Source of the DNA: Flavobacterium sp. BFFFF2
GTDB taxonomy: Bacteria > Bacteroidota > Bacteroidia > Flavobacteriales > Flavobacteriaceae
Direction: 5' to 3'
Length of the DNA: 64,000 nucleotides
Assembly (NCBI GenBank): GCA_002256385.1
Contig: NKJD01000004.1
Coordinates: forward strand, 39,496 to 103,495
The notes under the pieces are model-generated. The model searched no databases, was not told where the DNA came from, and saw only the letters and a program-made list of their open reading frames with translations. The position numbers and the translations under genes are program-made. Numbering within the stretch: position 1 is the first letter of the stretch; the number at the start of each line of letters is the position of its first letter. Shown one piece after another: positions 63,209-64,000 of the stretch.

Positions 63209-63688
63209 TTATTTTTTGATGATTTTAAAAGTCTGAATGGGGTGGTTGTTGTTTTTTATGGTAACAAAATAAACCCCGCTGGGCAAACTGTCAAACGAAA
63301 TTGGTGTTTGCTGCTGCATAATAGGGGATTCTTTTGAAATGGCTTTTCCACTGCCGTCAAATAGTTGAAATTGAAAGGCATCCAATTGGTTTTCTTTCAG
63401 TTCAAGGGTTACATATTGGGTGGTTGGATTGGGGTAAATGGCAACCTGAAAACTACTTTTAACATTTGAATCTACTTGTAGCACCGAAATTTCAAAAGGC
63501 TGCTGCACCCCTTGAGACACAGTATGGGTGTTGTTAACCTCCGTTTGATAAAAAACCTGCCCAATAGAATAACTGACTTTACCATCCGTATTTGACCCAT
63601 CTCCGCCTGAAGTTGTGACCGCATGTTGCCCAAAGCCAAACAAGGAAAACAACAATATAAAATAAGGTGAAAACGTAAAATGGGGCAT
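63209..63688 (-). CDS. short T9SS type A sorted protein
   Basis: 159 residues. Signal peptide MPHFTFSPYFILLFSLFGFG, then a short N-terminal segment HAVTTSGGDGSNTDGKVSYSIGQVFYQ, a motif commonly found at the start of such proteins. The chain ends in a type A sorting domain (VAIYPNPTTQYVTLELKE, LFDGSGKAI, LPSGVYFVTIKN, QTFKIIKK). It is little more than a signal peptide, linker and sorting tail. Cotranscribed with the large protein gene 3 bases downstream; this pairing recurs in Flavobacteria, and it may act as a partner or anchor. Confidence 0.8.
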   Translation of the reverse strand: MPHFTFSPYFILLFSLFGFGQHAVTTSGGDGSNTDGKVSYSIGQVFYQTEVNNTHTVSQGVQQPFEISVLQVDSNVKSSFQVAIYPNPTTQYVTLELKENQLDAFQFQLFDGSGKAISKESPIMQQQTPISFDSLPSGVYFVTIKNNNHPIQTFKIIKK

Positions 63689-63717
63689 ATTTTAAGAATA
63701 ACAAAATGGGAAAGTAC

Positions 63718-63725
63718 AAACTTAG
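63718..63725 (-). promoter_or_regulatory. possible -7 element of the surface-protein operon
   Basis: Reads TAAGTTTG on the minus strand, 29 bases before the start at 63688. No -33 TTG at the expected place. Confidence 0.45.
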
Positions 63726-63838
63726 ACTTTAGGAATGATTTTTTGAGTTAAAATGGTTAAAATAAAAGTACAAATCATATAGATTCAGCTTTCAATGAGA
63801 TCCCTTTGAATAAGGTTAGGTTAGTTATGATAAAAAAA

Positions 63839-63860
63839 AAAACGCTGTTTCCAGCGTTTT
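63839..63860 (-). terminator. terminator, probably of an off-window gene
   Basis: AAAACGCTG and CAGCGTTTT around TTTC. The A run on its left gives a U run for minus-strand transcription, so it would end a gene lying beyond base 64000. Confidence 0.75.
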
Positions 63861-64000
63861 AAACCCAGATTATGCATTAGACTTTGTAATGAAACCAACA
63901 CTTACAAAAAGTTTGCATTTGCAAACTCAAATTAAAAAAGTTGGTTCTTAATGACCATTTAAAAACAAATATTAACGCCATTAAAATGGGAAAAGGACAA

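Larger units (their letters stand above)
63689..64000. other. right-end intergenic stretch
   Basis: 312 bases: a possible minus-strand promoter at 63718, AT-rich sequence, the terminator at 63839 and about 140 bases after it. No gene begins before the window ends. Confidence 0.55.

Overview
This window looks like chromosomal DNA from a member of the Bacteroidota, most likely class Flavobacteriia. The support is visible in the sequence: many promoters of the TTG-N19/20-TAnnTTTG type, weak Shine-Dalgarno sites, proteins ending in type IX secretion (T9SS) sorting domains, a TonB-dependent receptor, a long LepB, a class I fumarase, a lycopene cyclase, a DUF6588-type protein and tandem rhomboid proteases. 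No integrase, transposase or phage structural gene is visible. Apart from the two ends (a cut MFS gene on the left, a terminator for an off-window gene on the right) the genes are complete.

Layout. 1-2.9 kb: end of an Fsr-like efflux pump, convergent with a two-component system. 3.0-6.8 kb: small minus-strand genes including a secreted endonuclease coupled to a GH19-like hydrolase. 6.8-12.1 kb: an AT-rich accessory stretch with a TPR-nuclease fusion, two lipoproteins and a small membrane protein, separated by a repeated hairpin element and ending in a 73-bp tandem repeat. 12.1-12.5 kb: a Lys-Lys-Leu tRNA operon. 12.5-19.5 kb: shikimate kinase, aminopeptidase P, fumarase, an AbiEii-type toxin-antitoxin pair and HtpG. 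19.5-25.2 kb: an unrecognised secreted protein with three two-helix membrane proteins, then a FecA-like receptor; copies of a GC-rich repeat lie on both sides. 25.2-30.7 kb: lycopene cyclase, a DUF1648 protein, and the two enzymes of proline catabolism in convergent orientation.

30.8-36.1 kb is an operon of three SurA/PpiC-like periplasmic folding factors followed by MoxR. 36.4-50.2 kb is mostly core: RF3, a PID-CTERM-like small protein, PEP carboxylase, MutL with two rhomboids and an EEP hydrolase, WbqC-like protein and LepB, and the two subunits of a 3-oxoacid CoA-transferase. 50.2-55 kb has FabH, AsnB, two lipoproteins (one with a likely frameshift in a T9 tract) and more repeats. 55-59.2 kb is gyrB, a DUF6588-like protein and malate dehydrogenase. 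59.2-63.7 kb carries surface or secreted proteins: an RCC1-repeat T9SS cargo and a two-gene operon of a T9SS-sorted protein and a five-repeat adhesin-like protein.

Central carbon enzymes (fumarase, malate dehydrogenase, PEP carboxylase, CoA-transferase, proline to glutamate) are spread through the window rather than clustered. The parts most likely to hold something undescribed are the hairpin repeats placed 36-37 bp before lipoprotein start codons, the 20-22 kb secreted-protein cluster, the TPR-NucS-like protein, and the fused XRE/DUF6922-like antitoxin. All family names come from reading motifs by eye; no search was run.
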